From the NCBI GenBank assembly GCA_016703005.1, contig JADJCX010000029.1, positions 124,001 through 188,000 on the forward strand: a DNA stretch of 64,000 nt, given 5' to 3'. This stretch comes from Flavobacteriales bacterium (GTDB lineage: Bacteria; Bacteroidota; Bacteroidia; Flavobacteriales_F; PHOS-HE28). This document shows positions 56,017 to 64,000 of this stretch, piece by piece. The translations under genes were made by a program, and so were the position numbers. The notes under the pieces are model-generated. The model was not told the DNA's origin and did not search any database. It worked only from the letters and a program-made list of their open reading frames with translations. Numbering within the stretch: position 1 is the first letter of the stretch; every line of letters starts with the position of its first letter.

Positions 56017-57480
56017 ATGCTCAAACAGAATCTCTCGTTCAAGCTTCAGCACAAACTCTCGCCGCAGCAGATCCAATTGATGAAGCTGCTGCAGGTGCCC
56101 ACGACCGAATTGGAACAGCGCATCAAGCAGGAGGTGGAGGACAATCCCGCACTGGAGGAAGGCGAAGACCAGGGCGACGAAGAGGAGCCCACCGAGGAGC
56201 AAGCGCTCACCGATAGCGAGACGAGTGAGGCCAACGATGACACTCCCGGCGAGGAGGACATCGATATGAGCGCTTACTACGACGACGATACGCCGGACTA
56301 CAAACTGAGCGTGCAGAACAAGGGGCGCGATGAAGAAGAGCGCGAGATCCCCTTGGCGGGCGGCAAGAGCTTCGCTGACCTGCTGATGGACCAACTGGCA
56401 TTGCGCGAAGTGGACGAGCGCACGGAGATCCTCGGCCAGCACCTGATCGGCAACCTCGATGAGGATGGCTACCTACGCCGTGATCTGGAGCAGATCGTGA
56501 ACGATCTGGCCTTCACCCAGAACATCGCCACGGACAAGGAGGAACTGGAGAAGGCACTGCGCCATGTGCAGGCACTGGACCCGCCCGGCGTTGGCGCGCG
56601 CGACCTGCGCGAATGCCTACTGCGCCAACTGCAACGCATGCCGCGCTCGGTGACCACGCTAACGGCGAAGGAGATCGTCGACAAGCACTTCGAGGCCTTC
56701 AGCAAGAAGCACTACGACAAGATCATCGAGCGACTGGAGATCGACGAAGAAGCGCTGAAGTCGGCGCTCGATGAGATCCAACGGTTGAACCCGAAACCGG
56801 GCAACACCATGCGCGAGGGCGAGCGCACGGCACAGGAAGTGATCCCCGATTTCATCATCAACACGGTGGATGGACAGCTGGAGCTGATGCTCAACAGCCG
56901 CAACGCGCCGGAGCTGCGCGTGAGCCGCCAGTACCGCGAGATGATCGACAATTACAAGCGCAACAAGAACAACAAGGAGGCGAAGGACGCCATGATGTTC
57001 GTGAAGCAGAAGCTGGACGGAGCCAAGTGGTTCATCGATGCGATCAAGCAACGGCAGCACACGCTGCTCACGACCATGGAAGCCATCATGGAGCACCAGC
57101 GCGACTTCTTCCTCACCGGCGATGAAACGAAGTTGAAGCCGATGATCCTGAAGGACATCGCCGACAAGATCCACATGGATATCAGCACAGTGAGCCGGGT
57201 GGCCAACAGCAAGTACGTACAGACGAACTACGGCACGATCATCCTGAAGTTCTTCTTCAGTGAAAGCCTTACCAACGACCAAGGGGAGGAAGTGAGCACC
57301 CGCGAGGTGAAGAAGATCCTGAAGGATGCGTTGGAGGCCGAGGACCGCAAGAAGCCGCTCACCGACGAGGAGCTTACCGAGCTGCTGAAGAACAAGGGCT
57401 ACAACATCGCGCGGCGCACCGTGGCCAAGTACCGCGAGCAATTGCACGTGCCCGTGGCGCGCATGCGCAGGGAATTGTAA
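56017..57480 (+). CDS. rpoN: RNA polymerase sigma-54 factor
   Basis: A 487-residue sigma-54, which directs RNA polymerase to GG-N10-GC promoters under enhancer-binding activators. Region I is glutamine- and leucine-rich (QIQLMKLLQVPTTELEQRI). Region II is acidic (EEGEDQGDEEEPTEEQ). The core-binding region follows, then the helix-turn-helix DISTVSRVANSKYVQTNYG, and the RpoN box reads ARRTVAKYREQLHVP. The length and order of regions are normal. The next gene starts inside the stop codon (TAATG), so the PAP2-like protein is translationally coupled. Confidence 0.97.
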   Translation: MLKQNLSFKLQHKLSPQQIQLMKLLQVPTTELEQRIKQEVEDNPALEEGEDQGDEEEPTEEQALTDSETSEANDDTPGEEDIDMSAYYDDDTPDYKLSVQNKGRDEEEREIPLAGGKSFADLLMDQLALREVDERTEILGQHLIGNLDEDGYLRRDLEQIVNDLAFTQNIATDKEELEKALRHVQALDPPGVGARDLRECLLRQLQRMPRSVTTLTAKEIVDKHFEAFSKKHYDKIIERLEIDEEALKSALDEIQRLNPKPGNTMREGERTAQEVIPDFIINTVDGQLELMLNSRNAPELRVSRQYREMIDNYKRNKNNKEAKDAMMFVKQKLDGAKWFIDAIKQRQHTLLTTMEAIMEHQRDFFLTGDETKLKPMILKDIADKIHMDISTVSRVANSKYVQTNYGTIILKFFFSESLTNDQGEEVSTREVKKILKDALEAEDRKKPLTDEELTELLKNKGYNIARRTVAKYREQLHVPVARMRREL

Positions 57481-58097
57481 TGCCGTTGATCGCCCGTATC
57501 ATCTCCGTGCTGCTGCATCCCTTATGGATGCCGTTGTTCTCGTTCGTGCTCGCCTTCGAGCTGGTGCCTGACCTCGGTTACTTCATACCGCCAAAAGCCC
57601 TGTGGTTCAATTACCTGGTGATCGGTGTCATGACCGCCGTGTTCCCACTGATCGGTGCGCTGATCATGGTACGCAGCCGTCGCATCGATGGCATCACCAT
57701 GGACGATCGGCGACAACGGCTCTCCCCCATGCTGAGCGCGTTGATGTACTACTGCCTCACGTACTGGCTCATCCGCAAATACCCGCACCACCCCTCCACA
57801 CTGTCGCTTTTCCTTGGCGGGATCGTTGCGCTGCTGTGCACTTTGGTCATCACCTTCAAGTGGAAGATCAGTTTGCACATGGCCGGTATCGGCGGGTTGA
57901 TCGGTGGCTTGTCAGGGCTGCTGCTGTTGTTCAGTTCGTTCAGCATCCTGATGCTGGTCCCGTTGATCGTGCTGGCGGGCGGACTCGGCACCGCGCGACT
58001 GGTCATCAGTGACCACACACCTGCCCAGGTGTACGTGGGTGCGCTGCTGGGTTTCGTCTGCGTGTTCGCGACGGTCGTCTCCGGTTTCGTGATCTGA
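57480..58097 (+). CDS. PAP2 superfamily-like membrane protein
   Basis: A 205-residue protein with about six hydrophobic segments. The pattern KISLHMAGIGGLIG and then GTARLVISDHTPAQVYVGALLGF corresponds to the second and third motifs of PAP2 lipid-phosphatase-type proteins, with the conserved histidines at LHMAG and SDHT. A first motif with KxxxxxRP is not evident; DDRRQRLSP is the nearest. It may be a degenerate relative with no phosphatase activity. It overlaps the rpoN stop by one base. Confidence 0.8.
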   Translation: MPLIARIISVLLHPLWMPLFSFVLAFELVPDLGYFIPPKALWFNYLVIGVMTAVFPLIGALIMVRSRRIDGITMDDRRQRLSPMLSALMYYCLTYWLIRKYPHHPSTLSLFLGGIVALLCTLVITFKWKISLHMAGIGGLIGGLSGLLLLFSSFSILMLVPLIVLAGGLGTARLVISDHTPAQVYVGALLGFVCVFATVVSGFVI

Positions 58098-58132
58098 AGC
58101 AACGGTTCCGTTCGGCATCGCATCTTCGGCCC

Positions 58133-59815
58133 ATGATATGTCGGTGTGGTGCGTTCCTTCTGGTGATCGCACTTCCGTTGACGGGTATCGCGCAGGATAG
58201 TGTGTTGCACCACTGGAGCGGCGCGCTGTCCCCAACCCACATCCGCGTGAACGCCATGCTGAGCGGGGCGTGCGATAGCGTTCGACTCGTGGTGGACGAG
58301 GATGCACAATGGGGATCACCACTGTACTCGGCGTACCTATCTGCCGACACTGCCTTCAACCGGATGGTGCCGCTGTGGACGTCGGGCCTGGAGCCGAACA
58401 CAGCTTATACCTACCGCTTCGAAGTGTCTGGCGCGATGGACACAAGCGCAGCGAACACCGGCCATTTCAGTACTCCGGGCGAAGGCCCGTATTCGTTCCA
58501 GTTCGTTACCGGATCGTGCAATACCACAGGCGATCACCCGGTGTGGAGCAGCATGCAAGCGTTGCACCCGCTCTTCTTTCTCAGCACCGGCGATCTGCAC
58601 TATGGTGATCCCACCTCGGCGAGCGTATACGAGCATCGCGATGCCTACGTGCATCTCGTGTACGAGAAGGCTCCGATGCGCGACTTCTTGCGGGGTGCTC
58701 CCACTGCACATGTGTGGGACGATCATGATTTCTGTGGAAATGGTTCCTATGGCAATGCCATCGGCCGATCGGTTGCAGCACAGGCATTCCGCGAACACGT
58801 TCCGCACTACGGCTTGGTGGACGACACGGCGGTATATCAAGCCTTCACCATCGGTAGGGTGCGCTTCATCCTCACCGACCTGCGCAGCGAGAAGGACAGT
58901 TCCAGCATGATGAGCGACGCTCAGCGAGCTTGGCTGCACGCGCAATTGTTGCAGGCCCGCGACAGCGGGCTGGTGACATGCTGGGCCACTCCGCTTTCGT
59001 GGAACAGCAGCGGCTACCCGGAGAACTGGGGAAGTCAGTCTGCGGAGCGCACGGCATTGAGCGACTGGCTGCTCGCCAACCACATCGACGACCTCTTCAT
59101 GGTGAGCGGCGATGCACACATGCTGGCGATCGACGATGGCGCGAACGGCGACTTCAGCAGTGGGCACAACAGCCCGTATCGCTACCCGATCCTGCAAGCC
59201 GCAGCGATCAACCGCATCGGTTCGTACAAGGGCGGCAGCTACAACCAAGGCGGTTACTTCCCCAACCCTACTGCGGGCTACGGCCAGTTCGGTCAAGTGA
59301 TCGTCGACGACGACGGCACCGACGTATGCGTAACGTTCAACGGCTGGCGTACCGATAGCATGGACACCGCCCTCACGCTCATCAACAGCTACACCTTCTG
59401 CCGCGCGCCGCAGAACGTGGACACCTTCGGCACAAAGCCACTGGCTGCCGCCTTCGATGCGTGGTATGCCGATGGTGCGCTCATCATACACGGTGTGCCC
59501 ACCGGCCCACAGGTGGACGCCCGCATCATCGACGCCACGGGGCGTGAGGTATTGGCGATAAGCACCCGCAGTGCCGACGAGCCGATACCCATCAGCGACT
59601 TACGCGCGGGCACCTACGTGGCCATTGTGCGGCAAGAAGACAAAAGGGCGATCGTGCGGTTCGTGATCGATCTGATCTACCACACGCGGCGCTTGTGGCC
59701 AGGTGGTGGCGTACCAGAGAATGAAGAGGTAGAACGGGATCAGCAGCCAATAGGCCTGCTGCGAACTGGCGATCGACTTGTCCGCCGACATGGCGGTCCA
59801 AGCCGGCAAGGCTAA
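58133..59815 (+). CDS. Secreted PhoD-like phosphatase with T9SS-like tail
   Basis: A 560-residue exported protein with a signal peptide ending LTGIAQ. After a fibronectin-like part come PhoD-type motifs: FVTGSCNTTGDH, FFLSTGDLHYGDP, and AHVWDDHDFCGNGSYG, then LFMVSGDAHMLAIDD. These supply metal ligands for a phosphodiesterase or alkaline phosphatase D. A short T9SS-like C-terminal domain (DARIIDATGREVLAIS, LRAGTYVAIVRQED) ends naturally about RFVID (residue 513). The frame then runs a further 47 residues into the end of the opposing sugar transporter gene. A small frame error near 59668 would restore a stop, so the true end may be earlier. Confidence 0.85.
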   Translation: MICRCGAFLLVIALPLTGIAQDSVLHHWSGALSPTHIRVNAMLSGACDSVRLVVDEDAQWGSPLYSAYLSADTAFNRMVPLWTSGLEPNTAYTYRFEVSGAMDTSAANTGHFSTPGEGPYSFQFVTGSCNTTGDHPVWSSMQALHPLFFLSTGDLHYGDPTSASVYEHRDAYVHLVYEKAPMRDFLRGAPTAHVWDDHDFCGNGSYGNAIGRSVAAQAFREHVPHYGLVDDTAVYQAFTIGRVRFILTDLRSEKDSSSMMSDAQRAWLHAQLLQARDSGLVTCWATPLSWNSSGYPENWGSQSAERTALSDWLLANHIDDLFMVSGDAHMLAIDDGANGDFSSGHNSPYRYPILQAAAINRIGSYKGGSYNQGGYFPNPTAGYGQFGQVIVDDDGTDVCVTFNGWRTDSMDTALTLINSYTFCRAPQNVDTFGTKPLAAAFDAWYADGALIIHGVPTGPQVDARIIDATGREVLAISTRSADEPIPISDLRAGTYVAIVRQEDKRAIVRFVIDLIYHTRRLWPGGGVPENEEVERDQQPIGLLRTGDRLVRRHGGPSRQG

Positions 59816-60991
59816 GGCGCCGCCGAGGATAGCCATGATCAACATCGCTGAGCCGGTTTTCAGAGCGCCTCCGATGCCATCCACCGCGAGCGGCCAGATG
59901 GCGGGCCACATGATCGCATTGCCCAAGCCGAGCAGCGCGACAAAGACCACGGTGATCGGGAGTTCGACCGCTCGCATTTCGAAAGCGGAGAAATCAAAGA
60001 CGAACACACTTGCAGCATTTGACGGATCCACGAACAGAACACCCAGCGTACATAGAATAGCCACTACTGCGGAAGCCATCAGCGCCTTGGCTTGCGACAG
60101 GAACTTGGGGATCAGCGCGATACCGATCACATAACCCACCAACATTGCGCTCAGCGTTAGGCTGGTAAGCACCTTGGCGACATCCAACGGAGTCCCGAGC
60201 CGTTCCGCATAAACCGGGATGCTGTCACCAGCGAGTACTTCGGCCCATACATAAACGAACAGTGCGGCAACGCCCAGAACGAGTTGTGGGTGGCGCAGGA
60301 CAGACCCTGTTGAAGCCCGCGATCCCGAACCTTCCTCTTCCAACGGTGGCAACGGCGACAGTCGCACAAAGAGCGCAGCGACGATCAACGAGAACCCAAG
60401 TACTACATACGGGAGGATCACCAACTGTGCGCGTTCATCAAGCAACACCGCACGCGCCGCACCCTCCACGTTCACCAACTCGGCCTTCAACTCATCTGCA
60501 TTGGCCAATACCAATGCGCCAAGAATGAACGGTGCAACGATGCCTCCGACCTTGTTGCATATTCCCATGATACTGATCCGCTTGGCAGCGCTTTCGATCG
60601 GCCCAACTATGGTGACGTACGGATTCACGGCGGTTTGCAGCAAGGCCAGACCAGTGCCGATGGTGAAGAAGCTCACCAAGAACATTCCGGCCGACCGCAT
60701 ATACGCTGCCGGCACGAAACCGAAGGCGCCCAAGGCCATGACGAGAAGTCCGAGCACCATTCCATTCTTCAAACCTGTGCGACGCAATACCACGGAAGCA
60801 GGCAACGCCATGACGAAGTAGGAGACATAGAACGCGAACGGGACCACGATCGAAGCTTGAAAGTCACTCAACTCACAAGCGATCCGCAGGAACGGGATCA
60901 GCGGTCCATTCAGCCACGTAACGAACCCGAAGATGAAGAAGAGGACCCCGAGGATGATGATCGGAACGATCGAACTGCGCTGTTGTGCCAT
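59600..60991 (-). CDS. Sugar MFS transporter, FucP/GluP family
   Basis: A 463-residue major facilitator transporter of the fucose/glucose:H+ symporter type. The opening FFIFGFVTWLNGPLIPFLRIACELSDFQAS matches FucP/GluP, and LLQTAVNPYVTIVGP and NAIMWPAIWPLAVDGIGG are also characteristic. Twelve hydrophobic segments are visible. I start at 60991 (MAQQRSS), not 61033. The last 40 residues (WPQAPRVVDQIDHEPHD and on) overlap the 3' end of the PhoD-like gene by up to 216 bases and may be run-on. With the GH29 and GH109 genes to the right it points to fucose or related sugar uptake. Confidence 0.9.
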   Translation of the reverse strand: MAQQRSSIVPIIILGVLFFIFGFVTWLNGPLIPFLRIACELSDFQASIVVPFAFYVSYFVMALPASVVLRRTGLKNGMVLGLLVMALGAFGFVPAAYMRSAGMFLVSFFTIGTGLALLQTAVNPYVTIVGPIESAAKRISIMGICNKVGGIVAPFILGALVLANADELKAELVNVEGAARAVLLDERAQLVILPYVVLGFSLIVAALFVRLSPLPPLEEEGSGSRASTGSVLRHPQLVLGVAALFVYVWAEVLAGDSIPVYAERLGTPLDVAKVLTSLTLSAMLVGYVIGIALIPKFLSQAKALMASAVVAILCTLGVLFVDPSNAASVFVFDFSAFEMRAVELPITVVFVALLGLGNAIMWPAIWPLAVDGIGGALKTGSAMLIMAILGGALALPAWTAMSADKSIASSQQAYWLLIPFYLFILWYATTWPQAPRVVDQIDHEPHDRPFVFLPHNGHVGARA

Positions 60992-61134
60992 GATCCGTGG
61001 TTGGATGCGCCAAGGTGCGGTGCACACATCCATGTCGTTCGCCCACGTTCATCAGCTTACGCACATCACTGTGTACGATCCCGGGTAGCCGTTCATCTCC
61101 ACATCCATCGCATCTTCACATTCTCTTCTCCCCC

Positions 61135-62520
61135 ATGCTCTCGCGCCGCAACTTCCTGCACCAGACAAGTCTCGCAACTGCGGGCCTGGTGCTCCTTCCG
61201 CACTACTTGCGCGCACGCGCTTCGGAACTGATCCCGCAAGTGCGATTGGGCATCATCGGGGCGGGCTTGCGCGGGCAAGAACACTTGAAGGAATTCGTGA
61301 AGCGCGCGGACGTGGTGGTGGTGGCACTGGCCGATCCCGACCCGGCGATGGTGGCCAGGGCACAGCAAGTGTTGCGCGATGGCGGGCACCCGGATGCAGC
61401 AGTGTATGGCAATGGCAACGACGACTACGAACGCATGTTGGCGGAAGCCGACATCAACGCGGTGCTGATCGCGTCGCCGTGGGAGTACCATGTGCCACAA
61501 GGGATCGCAGCCTTACGCGCTGGTAAGTGGGTGGGCATGGAGGTGAGCGGGGGCATGAGCGTGCAGGAGTGCTGGGACATTGTGCGGGCGAGCGAGGAGA
61601 CCGGGCTGCCGGTGATGATCATGGAGAACGTGTGCTACCGTCGCGATGTGATGGCCGTGCTGAACATGGTGCGCCTCGGCTTGTTCGGCGAGTTGATCCA
61701 CGGACAAGGCGGCTACGAACACGACCTGCGCGCAGTGCTCTTCAACAGCGGCAAGGAGAACGGATATGGCGACGGCGTGGAGTTCGGTGCGAAAGGCTGG
61801 AGCGAGGCGAAGTGGCGCACGGACCACTATGTGAAACGCAACGGCGAACTCTATCCGACGCACGGTCTTGGGCCTGTGGCGATGATGATGGACATCAATC
61901 GCGGCAACCGGCTCACGCGGCTTTCGTCAGTCGCTTCGAAAGCGCGCGGTGCACACAAACACATCATCGAGCATCCGCAGGGCGGCACCTCACACCCCAA
62001 CGCAAGCGCTGTGTTCAAGCAAGGCGACATCGTGAATACCCAGATCCAATGCGCCAACGGCGAAACGATCCTGCTCACGCACGACACCACGTTGCAGCGG
62101 CCCTACAACCTCGGTTTCCGCGTGCAAGGCACCGAAGGTCTTTGGCAAAATCATGGATGGGGCGAGAGCGACCAAGGCATGATCTACTTCGAGAAGCGCA
62201 TGGCACACAGCCACCGCTGGGAGAACACGAAAAAATGGCTGGAAGAATTCGATCACCCTATTTGGAAGCGTCGCAATGCCGAAGCGACCGAATCGGGTCA
62301 TGGCGGCATGGACTTCTTCGTGGACCACGCCTTCATCGAGTGCATCAAACGCAAGCAACCCTTCCCGCTCGACGTGTACGATCTGGCAACGTGGTACGCC
62401 ATCACCCCGCTCAGCGAGAAGAGCATTGCCGCGGGCGGGCAGGTGCAGGACATCCCCGACTTCACGAACGGAGCCTGGCAAGAACGGAAACCGGTTTTCT
62501 GTTTCACGGATGAGTATTGA
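61135..62520 (+). CDS. GH109-type Gfo/Idh/MocA protein (alpha-N-acetylgalactosaminidase family)
   Basis: A 461-residue exported protein with a Tat-type signal (MLSRRNFLHQTSLATAGLVLLP). The N-terminal Rossmann fold has LGIIGAGLRGQEHLKEFVKR. Downstream, VEVSGGMSVQECWDI-like and MENVCYRRDVMAVLNMVRLG, GYEHDLRAVLFNSGKENGYG, and HGGMDFFVDHAFIECIK with PLDVYDLATWYAITPLSEKS all match glycosyl hydrolase family 109. These enzymes keep NAD bound and remove alpha-linked GalNAc, including from blood-group A type glycans. The start at 61135 is fixed by the signal peptide. It faces away from the FucP-type gene and leads into the GH29 gene. Confidence 0.93.
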   Translation: MLSRRNFLHQTSLATAGLVLLPHYLRARASELIPQVRLGIIGAGLRGQEHLKEFVKRADVVVVALADPDPAMVARAQQVLRDGGHPDAAVYGNGNDDYERMLAEADINAVLIASPWEYHVPQGIAALRAGKWVGMEVSGGMSVQECWDIVRASEETGLPVMIMENVCYRRDVMAVLNMVRLGLFGELIHGQGGYEHDLRAVLFNSGKENGYGDGVEFGAKGWSEAKWRTDHYVKRNGELYPTHGLGPVAMMMDINRGNRLTRLSSVASKARGAHKHIIEHPQGGTSHPNASAVFKQGDIVNTQIQCANGETILLTHDTTLQRPYNLGFRVQGTEGLWQNHGWGESDQGMIYFEKRMAHSHRWENTKKWLEEFDHPIWKRRNAEATESGHGGMDFFVDHAFIECIKRKQPFPLDVYDLATWYAITPLSEKSIAAGGQVQDIPDFTNGAWQERKPVFCFTDEY

Positions 62521-62558
62521 TCAGATGATCGGACGATCAGAACATCAGACAATGAGGA
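62519..62558 (+). repeat. Octameric tandem repeat across the GH29 start
   Basis: Five consecutive 8-base units of the GATCAGAA type from the GH109 stop to the GH29 start codon. A second set of four 8-base units in the opposite orientation lies at 62581-62612. A 12-bp perfect inverted repeat joins them: GGACGATCAGAA at 62531-62542 and TTCTGATCGTCC at 62586-62597, with the start codon in the loop. Confidence 0.65.
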
Positions 62559-64000
62559 GAGTGTGCGCATGCTTGGCATTCCATTTTCTGATCGTCCCAC
62601 TTTCTGGTCATCTGAGCGCGCAGGCACCCTACGTCGCGCCCACGGATCCCTTGGTGAAAGAGAAACTCGCGCAATGGCGGGATTTGAAGTTCGGTTTGCT
62701 GATGCACTGGGGGCCCTACAGTCAATGGGGTGTGGTGGAAAGCTGGAGCATCTGCCCGGAGGATGAAGGCTGGTGCCGCCGCGACTCGTCGCACGGAGCG
62801 ACATACACCGAGTATGTGCAGAATTATGAGGCGCTACAGACCACGTTCGACCCAGTGAGGTTCGACCCGACCAAATGGGCCAAGGCTGCCAAGGAGGCGG
62901 GCATGAAGTACATGGTCTTCACCACCAAGCACCACGATGGATTCTGCATGTTCGATACGAAGACCACGGACTATCGGATCACTTCGCCGAAGACACCATT
63001 CCACGATGATGTGCGCGCGAACGTGACGAACGAGATCTTCACCGCGTTCCGAAAAGAAGGCCTGTGGACCGGTGCCTACTTCAGCAAGCCCGACTGGCAC
63101 AACGACAACTACTGGTGGCGAAATTTCCCGCCGAAAGACCGCAGCGTGAACTACCTGCCCGCGAAGTATCCGGAACGTTGGAAGGCGTTCCAAGACTGCT
63201 CGTACACACAGATCGAAGAGTTGATGAGCGACTACGGCAAGATGGATATCCTCTGGCTCGACGGCGGTTGGGTGCGGCCCTTCAGCAGCATCGACACCAG
63301 CGTGAGCTGGCAGAAGGCCATCACCATCGAGCAGGACATCGACATGCCGCGCATCGCTGCGATGGCACGCGCGAAGCAGCCCGGCTTGCTCGTTGTTGAC
63401 CGCACCGTGGGCGGAGAGTTCGAGAACTACATCACGCCGGAAGGACATGTGCCGGAGAAGGATCCCGGTGTGCCTTGGGAGACCTGCATGCCGATGGGCA
63501 CCAGCTGGAGCTGGGTGCCGAACGAGCAGTACAAGAGCACGGACGAGATCATCCGCACGCTGGTGCAAGTGGTTACGTGCGGAGGAAGTCTGTTGCTGAA
63601 CGTTGCGCCGGGACCTGATGGCCAACTGGACTCAACGGCCTATATGCGCTTGAAGGAAGTGGGCGAATGGCTGAAGGTGAACGGGGAGGCAGTGTATTTG
63701 ACAAGAGCCATGGCTGTTTCTTCGGGCACACTTCTCGGCGGAACAGAACGCGTTGAGTGCATCCGGAAGGTCGGTTCACGAGCGACGCACTTGCACGAGG
63801 ATTATCTCTTCCCGTCCGACTCAGCCGGTTGGGTAATTGAAGTCCCTTGGCTCGATCGCAAGTTGCCACGGGTATCGGTGGTCGGCTCAACCGACCGGAT
63901 CCCATCGACTTGGAATGGCAAGTTGCTGACCATCGAACTGCCCGAGTCCGTTATCCCGTCGAAGAGCGTGATCAAGCTTACCTATCGAACACACGCCATT
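62552..64000 (+). CDS. GH29 alpha-L-fucosidase, 3' end outside window
   Basis: The first 483 residues of a secreted alpha-L-fucosidase. The signal peptide ends near LSGHLSAQ. The catalytic barrel is clear: KFGLLMHWGPYSQWGVVESW, then KYMVFTTKHHDGFCMFDT, then the nucleophile aspartate in MDILWLDGGWVRP, with GGSLLLNVAPGPDG at its end. A C-terminal beta-domain begins at about residue 400 and is still open at the window end. It hydrolyses alpha-linked L-fucose. It follows the GH109 gene by 31 bases and is presumably co-transcribed with it. The octameric repeat overlaps its start. Confidence 0.95.
   Translation, partial: MRRVCACLAFHFLIVPLSGHLSAQAPYVAPTDPLVKEKLAQWRDLKFGLLMHWGPYSQWGVVESWSICPEDEGWCRRDSSHGATYTEYVQNYEALQTTFDPVRFDPTKWAKAAKEAGMKYMVFTTKHHDGFCMFDTKTTDYRITSPKTPFHDDVRANVTNEIFTAFRKEGLWTGAYFSKPDWHNDNYWWRNFPPKDRSVNYLPAKYPERWKAFQDCSYTQIEELMSDYGKMDILWLDGGWVRPFSSIDTSVSWQKAITIEQDIDMPRIAAMARAKQPGLLVVDRTVGGEFENYITPEGHVPEKDPGVPWETCMPMGTSWSWVPNEQYKSTDEIIRTLVQVVTCGGSLLLNVAPGPDGQLDSTAYMRLKEVGEWLKVNGEAVYLTRAMAVSSGTLLGGTERVECIRKVGSRATHLHEDYLFPSDSAGWVIEVPWLDRKLPRVSVVGSTDRIPSTWNGKLLTIELPESVIPSKSVIKLTYRTHAI

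Overview
The window looks like chromosome from a GC-rich member of the Bacteroidota, most like a Flavobacteriales lineage. The evidence is secreted proteins with type IX secretion (T9SS) sorting tails of both A and B type, a TonB-dependent receptor, a DUF2480 protein, the long Bacteroidota form of PurF, SprB-type repeats, and start regions that carry the Bacteroidota -7 element (TANNTTTG, here often TANNTTCG) instead of Shine-Dalgarno sites. High GC at third codon positions leaves many long antisense frames open. I treat these as shadows.

Layout. 1-1333 (minus): an Ig-like lipoprotein and free methionine sulfoxide reductase. 1485-6278 (plus): a SUF iron-sulfur operon, sufC, DUF2185-like gene, sufD, sufS, small lipoprotein, sufE-DUF59 fusion, behind a palindromic operator-like site and with no sufB in view. 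6352-10110: a T9SS cargo protein, a DUF2480 protein and a secreted HExxH metalloprotease-like protein. 10157-12058 (minus): purF. 12260-16150: a very large T9SS type B protein. 16153-18851 (minus): two kynurenine-pathway genes (ACMSD, 3-hydroxyanthranilate dioxygenase) and a secreted protein. 19000-21264: MBOAT and SGNH-like proteins, a likely polysaccharide O-acetylation pair. 21267-21707: tRNA-Ala(GGC), a duplicated tRNA 3' end plus terminator, and a suspicious G/C-only island. 21900-25460: aldo/keto reductase, a RidA protein that may be 2-aminomuconate deaminase, DinB, NhaD. 25889-34222: a 2777-residue surface protein with 19 Ig-like repeats, most of 74 residues. 34353-40480: M28 peptidase, SLC13 transporter, TMEM220-like protein, TonB-dependent receptor. 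40574-47315 (minus): a tetR-tolC-adaptor-RND efflux operon. 47456-53101: DsbA-like lipoprotein, asnS, DUF1801, ArsC-like protein, a second G/C-only island, S9 peptidase. 53274-58097: small conserved proteins, a broken membrane gene, rpoN and a PAP2-like protein. 58133-64000: PhoD-like phosphatase, FucP-type sugar transporter, GH109 and GH29 glycosidases, suggesting use of fucosylated and GalNAc-capped glycans.

Reading quality matters here. Three genes carry single-base frameshifts (sufD, the TonB receptor, the RND pump), one membrane gene has an in-frame TAA, and two G/C-only islands sit at terminator hairpins. I suspect consensus errors for most of these, but cannot exclude real lesions.

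The most interesting non-routine signals are the sufC operator and the two unassigned SUF-operon genes, the expanding 222-bp repeat array, degenerate tandem repeats with exact 7- or 8-base periods at four places, and a possible small RNA with a strong terminator just before ridA.
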